Below, piece by piece: positions 1 through 7,170 of a DNA stretch of 25,795 nt; positions within the stretch are counted from its first letter, which is position 1; each line of letters starts with the position of its first letter. A program made the translations under genes and the position numbers. The notes below the pieces were generated by a model, which was not told the origin of the DNA, ran no database searches, and saw only the letters and a list, made by a program, of their open reading frames with translations. Source of the DNA: CAZHGD01 sp964531735 (GTDB taxonomy: Bacteria > Armatimonadota > UBA10988); NCBI GenBank assembly GCA_964531735.1, contig CAZHGD010000106.1, forward strand, positions 1-25,795, given 5' to 3'.

Positions 1-273
1 GGCGGCGGCCGGTGCGTCACCGCAAGCGGTCCGGGCGGCGGCCAGTGCGAGCCACACGTCCAGCCGCTCCGGCTCGCGGACCGCGGCGTGGCCCAACGCG
101 ATGGCGGCCTCCGGCGCATAGCCGGCGGCCAGGCAGGTCTGGCCCCAGCGGAGCCACGGCGCTTCGTCGCGGCGGCAGGCGGCGTCGGGTGCGGCATGGC
201 AGGCCACCAGCGCGGCTGCGCGCCGGCCCGCCCATCTGACTCGCCATGTCACCCGCTCGGCCCGCTCGGGCAT
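1..273 (-). CDS. TPR-like protein, N-terminal part (runs off the left edge)
   Basis: The minus-strand frame is open to the window edge and codes for at least 91 residues from the ATG at 273. The translation is rich in Ala, Leu and Arg and has helix-turn-helix spacing with Trp/Gly/Ala-rich helices (WLRWGQTCLAAGYAPEAAIA, then a second similar unit starting PERLDVWLALAAA), as in tetratricopeptide repeats. No signal peptide is visible. It follows the mannose-1-phosphate guanylyltransferase stop by 44 nt on the same strand, so it is probably the last visible gene of the GDP-sugar operon. The frame stays open upstream of the ATG into the end of that gene and no strong ribosome site is seen, so the start is uncertain. 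TPR proteins act as protein-interaction scaffolds. The specific role is unknown. Confidence 0.6.
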   Translation of the reverse strand, partial: MPERAERVTWRVRWAGRRAAALVACHAAPDAACRRDEAPWLRWGQTCLAAGYAPEAAIALGHAAVREPERLDVWLALAAARTACGDAPAAA

Positions 274-317
274 CGCCCGGCCCCGCTGTGCCGCTCCGGC
301 GAGCAGCCCCGGTGCTG

Positions 318-1412
318 TTACAGCAACTCGGGGCCGAATACCTCCCCGATCTTCTGGTGTACGGCCTTGATCGCCTCGGCGTCGCCAGCGCGGCAGACCA
401 AGGTGGCGTCGGGCGTGTGGATGATCAGCAGGTCGTCGCAGCCGACGGCGGCAATCAGGTGTTCCGGGTCGCTCGAAGCCACCAGCGTGCCGCGGCTGTT
501 CAGCAGCAGGTGGCGCGCGGCGGCCAGCGCGTTGCCGGCCTCGTCGCTCGGGCACGTCCGCGCATAGGTCGGCCACGAACCGACGTCGAGCCAGTCGAGG
601 GCCATCGGTATCGCCGCCACGGTGACCTGCGGGTCGTGTGACGCCGGCTCCATCACGGCGTAGTCGAGGCTGATCTTGCGCAGTGTCGGGTAGACCCGCT
701 CGATGACGGCCGATCGTTGCGCGGTGTCCCAGGCGCCGGCGACTTCCAGCAAGCCGGCGTGGTTGGCGGGCTCATAGCGCGCGATGCAGTCGAGCAGCGT
801 CGCGGCGCGCCAGACGAACAGGCCGCTGTTCCACAGGTAGCGGCCCGGTTCGGCGGCCAGGTACGCTTCAGCCGTGGCCAGATCCGGCTTCTCGTGGTAC
901 TGGCTCACGCGGTGTGCGCCGCACTCGAGGGCCTCGCCCATCTCCATGTAGCCGTACCCGGTGGCCGGCGAGGTGGGCGTGATGCCGAAGGTCACCAGCG
1001 CTTCGGGCCGTTGCTCGGCCAGCGTATAGCCCTGGTCGATCCAGCGCTGGAACGCGTCGCGCGGCTCGATCAGGTGGTCGGCCGTGAAGACGCCGATGAC
1101 CGCGTCCGGATCGTGACGGCCGATCACGGCGGCGGCATAGCCCACTGCGTTGAGCGTGTCGCGCCCGGTCGGCTCGCCCAGGAACTGGTCGTCTGCACAC
1201 TGCGGCAGCGACGCCAGGATCGGCTGGCGGTGCCGCTCGGCCGCGCAGATGAACAGGCGCTCGGCCGGCAGCAGGCCGTCGAGGTTGTCGGCGGCGATCT
1301 GCAGGAGGCTACGGCCGCCGATGAACGGCAGGAGTTGCTTCGGCTGGTCGGCGCGGCTCATCGGCCACAGCCGGGTGCCCGAGCCACCGGCAATGATGAC
1401 GGCATAGCGCAT
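318..1412 (-). CDS. manC: Mannose-1-phosphate guanylyltransferase, short form
   Basis: This cytoplasmic enzyme makes GDP-mannose from mannose 1-phosphate and GTP. The 364-residue product starts with the nucleotidyltransferase signature GGSGTRLWPMSR at residues 9-20, followed by QPKQLL. Later it shows HEKPD (sugar-phosphate loop), LWNSGLFVW, DYAVME and WLDVGSW, all typical of the GMP/ManC family. At this length it has only the catalytic and left-handed helix parts. The C-terminal cupin (phosphomannose isomerase) half of bifunctional AlgA/ManC is absent. It lies 15 nt downstream of the GH29-like gene. With the epimerase at the head of the operon it gives a route from mannose 1-phosphate to GDP-L-galactose or GDP-L-gulose. 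Related enzymes acting on heptose 1-phosphate (HddC) are a different family branch, and the motifs here favour mannose. Confidence 0.9.
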   Translation of the reverse strand: MRYAVIIAGGSGTRLWPMSRADQPKQLLPFIGGRSLLQIAADNLDGLLPAERLFICAAERHRQPILASLPQCADDQFLGEPTGRDTLNAVGYAAAVIGRHDPDAVIGVFTADHLIEPRDAFQRWIDQGYTLAEQRPEALVTFGITPTSPATGYGYMEMGEALECGAHRVSQYHEKPDLATAEAYLAAEPGRYLWNSGLFVWRAATLLDCIARYEPANHAGLLEVAGAWDTAQRSAVIERVYPTLRKISLDYAVMEPASHDPQVTVAAIPMALDWLDVGSWPTYARTCPSDEAGNALAAARHLLLNSRGTLVASSDPEHLIAAVGCDDLLIIHTPDATLVCRAGDAEAIKAVHQKIGEVFGPELL

Positions 1413-1427
1413 GGACGGTCGTCTCCT

Positions 1428-2381
1428 TCAGGTCAGTGCGGCGTGCAGGCGGGCCAGTTGGGCCACGCTCGCCGCGGCGAGGTGGCCTTCCTGGTAGATG
1501 CCGGTGTTGAGCGTCACCGCGCCACCGACCGACAGGCAGTGGCGCACGAAGCCGATCAGCTCATCGTCGGTGTACTTCGGGGGCTCCATCGGACCGGGCT
1601 GGTGGTGACCCCAGAAGCAGTCGATGGGCAGCAGCCCGTGCCACTGGCAGCGCGTGCCTGGACAGAAGCGCTCGGTGGGCAGATAGAGCGGCGCGGCGTG
1701 CGAGCGGCCGAGCCGGATCTGGCCGTCGCGCAGGACCTCGGCCTGCCCCGACAGGAAGTCCTGCAGCGGCGTCACCGGAGCGGTGATGCCGCAGCACAGC
1801 GAGCCGTCGTTGCAGGCGACCACCGCCTCCGGGTTGCCCGCGCGAGCGGCCTCGAGCCACAGCGGCCAGCGCCGGTCGCTCTGCGGGAAGAACGGCCAGT
1901 CGAAGCAGCCGTCGAGCCACCAGCCGGCGACCAGCGGTCCGAGGCGGCGCGAGTACTCGGCGATGAAGGCCGTGAACCGCTGCTCGAACTCAGTCTGGTC
2001 GTCCGGATTCCAGGCCAAGGGCTGGTGTAGGACCGTCGGCGCCTGCACCTCGGTCGGCAGGTAGACGATCAGGCGCCGACCCAGTTCATGGAGCCGCTCG
2101 CCCAACTCGCGCAGCAGGTCGCGGCGCGAGCAATGCCCTGGGCCGGCCAGGCGGTCCAGAACGGCGTTCGGGCTGCAGTAGTAGCCGGTGTTCTGGCCCA
2201 CGGTGAAGATGAGCCACTGGGCACCGGTGGCGGCGAACTGCGCCATGAACCGGTCCAGGTCGAAGCGGTCGACCGCCGCGTTGGTGTCGGTCAGTCGGGG
2301 ACCGTGCTCGGGCGCCGGCCCGGGCGCGATCCAGTGCACCATCACACCCCACCTGCCCGACATCCAGGCGGCGTCGGCCAT
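1428..2381 (-). CDS. GH29-like (alpha-L-fucosidase-like) protein
   Basis: The 317-residue product begins with MADAAWMSGRWGVMVHWI, the WGxMxHW opening characteristic of the GH29 fucosidase catalytic barrel. It continues with a barrel strand ending WLIFTVGQ and with GWWLDGCFDW, where the Asp of WLDG sits at the position of the GH29 nucleophile. It is shorter than secreted fucosidases, has no signal peptide and lacks a C-terminal beta-sandwich, so it is probably cytoplasmic. The acid/base residue cannot be assigned by eye. Start choice: a longer frame runs back to 2696, but that part overlaps the nucleotidyltransferase gene and reads as low-complexity shadow sequence. The ATG at 2381 has AGGAG close upstream. 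Its place in a GDP-sugar operon suggests action on an L-fuco- or L-galacto-configured glycoside, or a non-hydrolytic role. The substrate is not known. Confidence 0.65.
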   Translation of the reverse strand: MADAAWMSGRWGVMVHWIAPGPAPEHGPRLTDTNAAVDRFDLDRFMAQFAATGAQWLIFTVGQNTGYYCSPNAVLDRLAGPGHCSRRDLLRELGERLHELGRRLIVYLPTEVQAPTVLHQPLAWNPDDQTEFEQRFTAFIAEYSRRLGPLVAGWWLDGCFDWPFFPQSDRRWPLWLEAARAGNPEAVVACNDGSLCCGITAPVTPLQDFLSGQAEVLRDGQIRLGRSHAAPLYLPTERFCPGTRCQWHGLLPIDCFWGHHQPGPMEPPKYTDDELIGFVRHCLSVGGAVTLNTGIYQEGHLAAASVAQLARLHAALT

Positions 2382-2390
2382 CGGCCCTTG

Positions 2391-2395
2391 CTCCT
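2391..2395 (-). promoter_or_regulatory. Ribosome binding site deciding the GH29-like start
   Basis: On the minus strand AGGAG lies 9 nt before the ATG at 2381 and overlaps the TGA of the upstream gene. This supports the short 317-residue product and translational coupling with the nucleotidyltransferase gene. Confidence 0.6.
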
Positions 2396-3204
2396 CAGAA
2401 TCCGCGCAGATCGGTGCTCTGCCGCCGCGGCAGGCCCGCCTTCGGCTCGCGCTTGAGCACCACGTACGCCAGGCCGTGCTGGGCGCAGAACTCGCGTTTC
2501 TCCGGCTTGTCGCCGTCCTCATTGACCAGATAGATGTCCGGCTGCAGCCGGGCCACCTCGGGTTCGGCGTCCATCCAGCCGTGACCGGTGGAGACCAGCG
2601 CCAGGTGGACATACCGGATGGAGCCCACCAGATAGCGCCGCTCGTCCTCGCTGAACAGCGGGTGCCCGTCGCCCTTGAGCAGGCGCACGTTGGCATCGTG
2701 ACCGACGACGACGATCAGGTCGCCATACTCGGACGCCTCTTCGAAGAAGCGCACATGCCCGGAGTGGAACCAGTCGTAGCAGCCGGTGACGATGACCCGC
2801 TGGCGGCCGCTGCCCGCGGGCGGCGGCTCGATCGGATAGCCGCCGAGGGCCGTGTCCGGTATGTGCTGGCAGCGGACGCCGTGCGACGCACACCAGGCCT
2901 GCTTGCGCTCGTTGATCTGGCGGTCGCAGACCACCCAGACGTCGGGCCGATGCTCGGCCGGCAACGTGTCCGGGTCGAACGGTGGCTCGACGCGGCTGAC
3001 CCGGCTGACGTACCGCAGAGACTCGACCAGGTAGCGCCGCTCGGCCTCGGCGAACTTCGGCGGCTGGCCGGTCACCGCCTCCACCAGCGCGTCCGACCAG
3101 AGCAGCACGTGCAACTCGCCCAGCCGGGCCGCCTCCTGCAGCCAGCGGACGTGGATCGTCTTCAGATCATCAAAGCGGCCCGAGACCGCCACTGTCGCCA
3201 TCAT
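2395..3204 (-). CDS. Tandem-duplicated cytidylyltransferase-like nucleotidyltransferase
   Basis: The 269-residue protein (ATG at 3204, with a second ATG at 3201) is made of two homologous nucleotidyltransferase units of the TagD/HldE-C type. Unit 2 starts near residue 136 (VIVTGCYDWFHSGHVRFFEE) and has an intact HxGH motif at 147-150, then ERRYLVGSIRYV at 188-199 and a C-terminal STDLRGF resembling the family's ISST-type motif. Unit 1 starts at VAVSGRFDDLKTIHVRW. It aligns along its length and repeats ERRYLVESLRYV, but the first HxGH histidine is Lys15. Such enzymes transfer a nucleotide from CTP, ATP or GTP to a phosphate. The sugar kinase upstream may make its substrate. Likely only unit 2 is catalytic, with unit 1 structural or regulatory. 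The substrate is unknown. The longer frame to 3567 is shadow sequence inside the kinase gene. Confidence 0.75.
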   Translation of the reverse strand: MMATVAVSGRFDDLKTIHVRWLQEAARLGELHVLLWSDALVEAVTGQPPKFAEAERRYLVESLRYVSRVSRVEPPFDPDTLPAEHRPDVWVVCDRQINERKQAWCASHGVRCQHIPDTALGGYPIEPPPAGSGRQRVIVTGCYDWFHSGHVRFFEEASEYGDLIVVVGHDANVRLLKGDGHPLFSEDERRYLVGSIRYVHLALVSTGHGWMDAEPEVARLQPDIYLVNEDGDKPEKREFCAQHGLAYVVLKREPKAGLPRRQSTDLRGF

Positions 3205-3278
3205 CTGCCTGCCCGTCTGCTGGATGCGGGCCGAGGGGTGGTGGCCAGGAAGCCCACTCCGCCGCGGCCCGCCACTCC

Positions 3279-4058
3279 TCAGGCCGTCCGCACCGTCACG
3301 TTGAACGCGCCAGCCACCGGTTCGCCCGAGACCACCAGCAGGTAGCCGCCACCGCAGCCGGAGTACATCGCGCCGGCATAGCGCTGCTGGTACCAGGCCA
3401 GCAACGCCCGCAGGTCGTGCGTGATGGTCGGGTGCGCCACGGTGTGCGGCAACAGTGCCGACCAGCACTTCATGCACTCGTTCATCGACGCCGCCAGCCC
3501 GGCCAGGTCCCGCGCCACAATGGCGTCGTAGCAGTCCTTGCCGGTCTGGCCCAGGCGGCGCACCCACGCGGCGTCAAGGTGCTTCTCACCCAACGGGTTG
3601 TACCCCGCCGGCCGCTGGTTCACCGGGACGAGATAGAACACGTCCTCGATCCACCGGGCCACCGCCGCGTCGCGGGTCGACTCGATGTGCGCGGGGAAGT
3701 ACCCGCCCTCGACCACGGCATCGTAGTCGAGCCGGCTGACGCCAGGGTAAATCAAGCCGATCATATCCTGCGAGCCCGACGGTTCGGCCTGGCCTTCATT
3801 CTCGGCGCGGTACAACTCGCGCGTCAGCTCCGCCGGGTCGCGGTCGGGCAGACCGTCGCCCCACAACTGCAGCGCGACCTTGCGCGTGCCCGTGGCCATG
3901 CCGCACCGGTCCATAAACCGCACCGTCGGTTCCAGCGCCACCACCACCATCGAGCCCGGCGGGGTGGGGTTGAGCTGCGACACGAACGGTTGGTCGATCC
4001 AGCCGCCGGCCAGCGCCATGCGGTAGGGCAGGCGGCCAATCACCGTGGTGATGTCCAC
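3279..4058 (-). CDS. GHMP-family sugar kinase
   Basis: The 259-residue product carries the three GHMP kinase motifs: GRLPYRMALAGGWIDQP near the N-terminus (sugar-binding motif 1), PSGSQDMIGLIYPG in the middle (nucleotide loop; the form SGSQD resembles heptose 7-phosphate kinase HddA and fucokinase) and YSGCGGGYLLVV near the C-terminus (motif 3). Family members phosphorylate a sugar or sugar phosphate with ATP in the cytoplasm. The start is the GTG at 4058: it has GGAGG 7 nt upstream and begins 2 nt after the epimerase stop. A longer frame to 4118 would overlap the epimerase. Neighbours suggest it activates a sugar for the nucleotidyltransferase 74 nt downstream, in the manner of HddA/HddC or a salvage kinase. 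Candidate substrates are D-glycero-D-manno-heptose 7-phosphate, L-fucose, L-galactose or a related sugar. The exact one cannot be read from sequence. Confidence 0.75.
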   Translation of the reverse strand: MDITTVIGRLPYRMALAGGWIDQPFVSQLNPTPPGSMVVVALEPTVRFMDRCGMATGTRKVALQLWGDGLPDRDPAELTRELYRAENEGQAEPSGSQDMIGLIYPGVSRLDYDAVVEGGYFPAHIESTRDAAVARWIEDVFYLVPVNQRPAGYNPLGEKHLDAAWVRRLGQTGKDCYDAIVARDLAGLAASMNECMKCWSALLPHTVAHPTITHDLRALLAWYQQRYAGAMYSGCGGGYLLVVSGEPVAGAFNVTVRTA

Positions 4059-4060
4059 GT

Positions 4061-5107
4061 TCAGTCCTCCACCACGCGCTTGCCCGCCTTGCGGTCGGCA
4101 TACTGCTGAGCGATCCACTCGTAGGTGTGCTCCATGCCCACGCGCAGCGGCGTCGACGGCTCCCAGCCGAGGATCTGGTTGATATACGTGTTGTCGCTAT
4201 TGCGTCCGGCCACGCCTTTCGGCGCGTCGAGGTCGTAGCTGCGCGCCAGCTTCACGCCGCCGATGGACTCGACCATGCTGACCAGGTCGTTGATCGCGAT
4301 CAGCTCCTTGGAGCCGAGGTTGATCGGCGTGGCGATCAACTGGTCGCAGTGCATGATCGCGTCGATGCCCAGCGTGCAGTCGTCGATGTAGCAGAAGCTG
4401 CGCGTCTGCGTGCCGTCGCCCCAGATCTCGATGCGCAGGTCACCGGTGTCCTTGGCCTCGAGCACCTTGCGGCACATCGCCGCCGGCGCCTTCTCGCGGC
4501 CACCGAACCAGGTGCCGTGCGGACCGTAGATGTTGTGGAAGCGCGCGATGTGCGTTTCCAGGCCGCGCTCGGCGGTGTACTCCTGGCAGAACATCTCGCT
4601 GATCAGCTTCTCCCAGCCATAGCCGCGCTCCGCCATCGCCGGGTAGGCGTCCGACTCCTTGAGCGCGCGTACGTTGGGGTCGCGCTGCAGGTCGGTGTTG
4701 TAGGCGCAGGCCGAGCTGGAGAAGAAGTAGCGCCGGGCGCCGGCGCGCCAGGCGGCGTCGATCAGGTGCGTGTTGACCAGGATGCTGCGCAGGCACTCGA
4801 CGCGGAAGTGCTCGATGAAGCCCATGCCGCCCATGTCGGCCGCCAGGTTGTACACCTCGACCGCGCCCTCCACGGCGCGGATGGCGTTCTCCTTCTCGCT
4901 CAGGTCGAGGTTCAGGCACTCCACGCCGGGCACGCGCTGGTACCACTGCGGCAGCGGCTTGCGGTCCACCGCGCGGAGGCGCGTGTAGCCCAGGTTGTGG
5001 AAGTAGCGGACCAGTGACCCGGCAATGAAGCCACCGGCGCCGGTGATGACGATCAGGTCATCAGGGGCCAGGTCGCGCTGGATGGTCTGTGGGCTCAGAG
5101 TGCTCAT
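4061..5107 (-). CDS. gme: GDP-mannose 3,5-epimerase
   Basis: This 348-residue extended short-chain dehydrogenase converts GDP-D-mannose to GDP-L-galactose (and GDP-L-gulose) in the cytoplasm using bound NAD. It has the Rossmann motif TGAGGFIAG at 22-30 and the stretches YNLAADMGGMGFIEH, RFHNIYGPHGTW, GGREKAPAAMCRK, GDGTQTRSF and GRNSDN, which closely follow plant GME. The catalytic set is Cys134, Tyr163, Lys167 and Lys206, with exactly the spacing of Cys145, Tyr174, Lys178 and Lys217 known in the Arabidopsis enzyme. ATG at 5107 is preceded by a GGGAG ribosome site. It heads the minus-strand operon, and a LacI-type operator lies 35 nt upstream at 5142-5155. The closest alternative is an epimerase acting on a GDP-heptose, since the operon also has an HddA-like kinase. 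Confidence 0.88.
   Translation of the reverse strand: MSTLSPQTIQRDLAPDDLIVITGAGGFIAGSLVRYFHNLGYTRLRAVDRKPLPQWYQRVPGVECLNLDLSEKENAIRAVEGAVEVYNLAADMGGMGFIEHFRVECLRSILVNTHLIDAAWRAGARRYFFSSSACAYNTDLQRDPNVRALKESDAYPAMAERGYGWEKLISEMFCQEYTAERGLETHIARFHNIYGPHGTWFGGREKAPAAMCRKVLEAKDTGDLRIEIWGDGTQTRSFCYIDDCTLGIDAIMHCDQLIATPINLGSKELIAINDLVSMVESIGGVKLARSYDLDAPKGVAGRNSDNTYINQILGWEPSTPLRVGMEHTYEWIAQQYADRKAGKRVVED
4066..4070 (-). promoter_or_regulatory. Ribosome binding site deciding the kinase GTG start
   Basis: GGAGG on the minus strand, 7 nt before the GTG at 4058 and inside the last codons of the epimerase gene. It fixes the start and implies coupled translation of epimerase and kinase. Confidence 0.7.
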
Positions 5108-5141
5108 CGGGTCTCCCTCTCGGCGGGCCGGTCCAACCCTG

Positions 5142-5155
5142 TGGTAAGGTTACCA
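5142..5155. promoter_or_regulatory. LacI-family operator in front of the GDP-sugar operon
   Basis: TGGTAAGGTTACCA has perfect inverted half-sites TGGTAA/TTACCA around a GG centre. It differs at one central base from the perfect palindrome at 6243-6256, and both share flanking TG on the left and T.GG on the right. It sits between the lacI stop and the epimerase start, where a repressor would block the operon promoter. Confidence 0.8.
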
Positions 5156-5207
5156 TGGTCAGGCCCGGGTTGTCGTGTGCTGGCTGGTCCAGGCGCTCAG
5201 CGGCGGG

Positions 5208-6212
5208 CTAGCTCGCGCGCGGTGCCGCGCTGGACGAGCGCACCTCCAGCCAGGTCGGCAGGACGATCTCCTGATAGTCGGTGGCCGGCCCACGCAGGCG
5301 GGCCAGCAGCAACTCAACGGCGCGGCGGCCCATGTCGTAGGCCGGCTGAGCCACCACCGTGAGGAACGGGAACGTCACCAGCGCCTCGGGCAGGTCGTCG
5401 AACCCGACCAAGGTGATGTCGGCGGGCACCTCGCAGCCGGCGGCCCGCAGGCCGCGCAAGGCGCCGATGGTGATGAAGTTGTTGGCGGCCAGCACCGCCG
5501 TGGGCGCCGGCGCGGACGCGAGCGCCTGCTGCACCAGCGCCGCGCCGCTGGCCTGGGTCAGCTCGCCGTGGTAGACGGTGCAGACGGTGTCGGCGCCGGA
5601 CTCGCCTAGCGCGCGCTGGAAGCCGCTCACGCGGTCATCGGAGGTGGCCACGCCGGCGGGACCGGCCAGCACGGCGAAGCGCCCGTGGCCCAGGTCGAGC
5701 AGGTGCCGGCCAAGCAACCAGGCGCCGTGCTCCGAGTCGCAACGGACCACGTCGGCCGGCACATCGTCGGCGCGGCGATCGAGCACCACCACGGGCGTGT
5801 GCTGCTGCCGCGCGAAGCGCACCGACTCGGCCGCGCCGCGGGCCGGCACCAGCAGAATGCCGTCCACCCGCTGTTGCAGCAGCAACTGCAGGTAGGTCTG
5901 CTCCTTATCGGCGCGCTCATCGCTGTTGCAGACGATGACCATGTAGCCGGCCTCGCTGGCGGCGTCCTCCACACCGCGCGCCACGGTGGTGAAGAACGGG
6001 TTGGTGATGTCGGTGAGCACCAACGCCAGCGTCTCGCTTCGCCGCGAGCGCAGACTGCGCGCCAGCCGATTCGGCACGTAGCCCAACTCGGCCACCGCCG
6101 CCTCGACCCGCGCGCGCAACTCGTCGGCCACGTAGCCCGAGTTGTTCACCACCCGCGACACCGTGATCGGTGCCACGCCGGCGCGTTTGGCCACGTCCTG
6201 GATGGTCGGCAT
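5208..6212 (-). CDS. LacI/GalR-family transcriptional repressor
   Basis: The 334-residue product has the N-terminal LacI helix-turn-helix (TIQDVAKRAGVAPITVSRVV, residues 3-22), the hinge-helix region PNRLARSLRSRRSET with the conserved Leu that wedges into the operator centre, and a periplasmic-binding-protein-like effector domain (TNPFFTTVARGVEDAA, then DGILLVPA, GFDDLPEA and a final TDYQEIVLPTWLEVRSS). The effector is probably a sugar or sugar derivative. The gene reads toward the GDP-sugar operon and away from the SUMF1-domain gene. Two matching 14-bp palindromes flank it, one overlapping its own likely -10 region, so autorepression plus control of the epimerase operon and perhaps the divergent gene is expected. 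The ATG at 6212 has GAGGTGAGG upstream. Confidence 0.93.
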   Translation of the reverse strand: MPTIQDVAKRAGVAPITVSRVVNNSGYVADELRARVEAAVAELGYVPNRLARSLRSRRSETLALVLTDITNPFFTTVARGVEDAASEAGYMVIVCNSDERADKEQTYLQLLLQQRVDGILLVPARGAAESVRFARQQHTPVVVLDRRADDVPADVVRCDSEHGAWLLGRHLLDLGHGRFAVLAGPAGVATSDDRVSGFQRALGESGADTVCTVYHGELTQASGAALVQQALASAPAPTAVLAANNFITIGALRGLRAAGCEVPADITLVGFDDLPEALVTFPFLTVVAQPAYDMGRRAVELLLARLRGPATDYQEIVLPTWLEVRSSSAAPRAS

Positions 6213-6242
6213 CCGCCTCGCCTCACCTCATCTCGCTCGATG

Positions 6243-6256
6243 TGGTAACGTTACCA
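6243..6256. promoter_or_regulatory. LacI-family operator in the divergent lacI/SUMF1 region
   Basis: TGGTAACGTTACCA is a perfect 14-bp palindrome with the central CG and AACGTT core typical of LacI/GalR-family operators. It overlaps the proposed -10 box of lacI and lies just upstream of the proposed -35 box of the SUMF1-domain gene. Confidence 0.87.
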
Positions 6257-6277
6257 TAGGGCTGGGTTGCGAGTCAA
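6248..6277 (-). promoter_or_regulatory. Candidate lacI promoter
   Basis: Minus strand TTGACT (6277-6272), an 18-nt spacer, then TAACGT (6253-6248). The weak -10 lies inside the operator palindrome, which fits autorepression. It is 35 nt from the lacI ATG. Confidence 0.4.
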
Positions 6278-6296
6278 CCGGTGCTGGTGCGACAAT
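6267..6296 (+). promoter_or_regulatory. Candidate promoter of the SUMF1-domain gene
   Basis: TTGCGA (6267-6272), an 18-nt spacer, then GACAAT (6291-6296), about 40 nt before the ATG at 6336. The operator ends 10 nt upstream of the -35 box, so the repressor could affect it only by steric or looping effects. Confidence 0.4.
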
Positions 6297-6335
6297 GGTC
6301 GCGCGCGGACCTTTGGGGGCGGGTGGAGCAGGGCC

Positions 6336-7154
6336 ATGCGTATAGTGAGCGCGCTGATCGTCGGTCTGGGTCTGGTGGTCGCGGGGCTGCGTGCCGACGA
6401 TGGCCCGCCGGCGAACTGGCCGCGCTACCTCAAGGACTACCGGCTGCCGGCGGGCCGCACCTGGTCGCAGTACCGGGTCCGCGCGCAGGACCACATGCCG
6501 CAGGCGCTGGTTCCGGCCGGTGAGTTCAGCATGGGCGCGCCGGTTGATGAGCGCGACGCCCTGGATAACGAGAAGCCGGCCAAGGTGGTCCAGGTGTCCG
6601 CCTTTTGGATTGACCTGCACCCGGTGACGGTGGCTCAGTACCGCCGGTTCCTGGAGGTCACCCGGCGCCCGCGGCTGTGGCTGCCGGCGTTCAGCCAGCC
6701 CGACCACCCGATGGTCATGATCAACTGGGACAACGTGGTGGCCTATGTGGACTGGGTGGGCGCGCGGCTGCCCACCGAGGCCCAGTATGAGAAGGCGGCC
6801 CGCGGCGGCACCACGACGCGGTTCCCCTGGGGCGACCAATGGTCGGCCGAGCAGGCCAACGGCGCGAAGGAGCGCGGGCGCACGACGGCCATCGGCACCT
6901 ACCCGGCGAACGGGTACGGCCTGTTGGACATGGTCGGCAACATCTGGGAGTGGTGCCAGGACTACTACGCCGACCGGTGGTACGCGGCGATGCCGAGCGT
7001 CGACCCGTGCAACACCCAGCCCGGCCCGAAGCGCGTCCTGCGCGGCGGCTCGTGGTGCGGTGACCGGCGCTTCCAGCGGGTCTACTACCGCGGGCGACTC
7101 GAACCGGGCGGCCGCATCGACTGCCTCGGCTTCCGCTGCGTCGAGGCGCCGTAG
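6336..7154 (+). CDS. Secreted SUMF1/FGE-fold protein without the FGE active-site pair
   Basis: The 272-residue product begins with a signal peptide (MRIVSALIVGLGLVVAGLRA). It then has the formylglycine-generating-enzyme-like fold: GEFSMGAP at 62-69, HPVTVAQYRRFLE, ARLPTEAQYEKAARGG at 143-158, NGYGLLDMVGNIWEWC, RVLRGGSWC at 233-241 and a terminal GFRCVEAP. True FGE enzymes have two cysteines in the segment after RGGSF. Here Cys241 is present, but Arg244 to Val249 contain no second Cys, so sulfatase activation is not supported. Other members of this fold bind ligands, act as lyases or serve as extracytoplasmic adhesion modules. The ATG at 6336 follows GGAG at good spacing. A longer frame from 6267 would bury the signal peptide. 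It is divergent from lacI and shares the operator region, so it may belong to the same sugar response. Confidence 0.88.
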   Translation: MRIVSALIVGLGLVVAGLRADDGPPANWPRYLKDYRLPAGRTWSQYRVRAQDHMPQALVPAGEFSMGAPVDERDALDNEKPAKVVQVSAFWIDLHPVTVAQYRRFLEVTRRPRLWLPAFSQPDHPMVMINWDNVVAYVDWVGARLPTEAQYEKAARGGTTTRFPWGDQWSAEQANGAKERGRTTAIGTYPANGYGLLDMVGNIWEWCQDYYADRWYAAMPSVDPCNTQPGPKRVLRGGSWCGDRRFQRVYYRGRLEPGGRIDCLGFRCVEAP

Positions 7155-7170
7155 CGGCGCGGCCGGCGCG

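Noticed and set aside
17..247. Minus-strand frame of 76 codons at the left edge
   Set aside because: Arg/Gly/Pro-rich and out of frame with the TPR-like gene, which is a better coding frame over the same bases.
6336..7154. Reading the SUMF1-domain protein as a formylglycine-generating enzyme
   Set aside because: The second active-site cysteine is missing and no sulfatase gene is present in the window.
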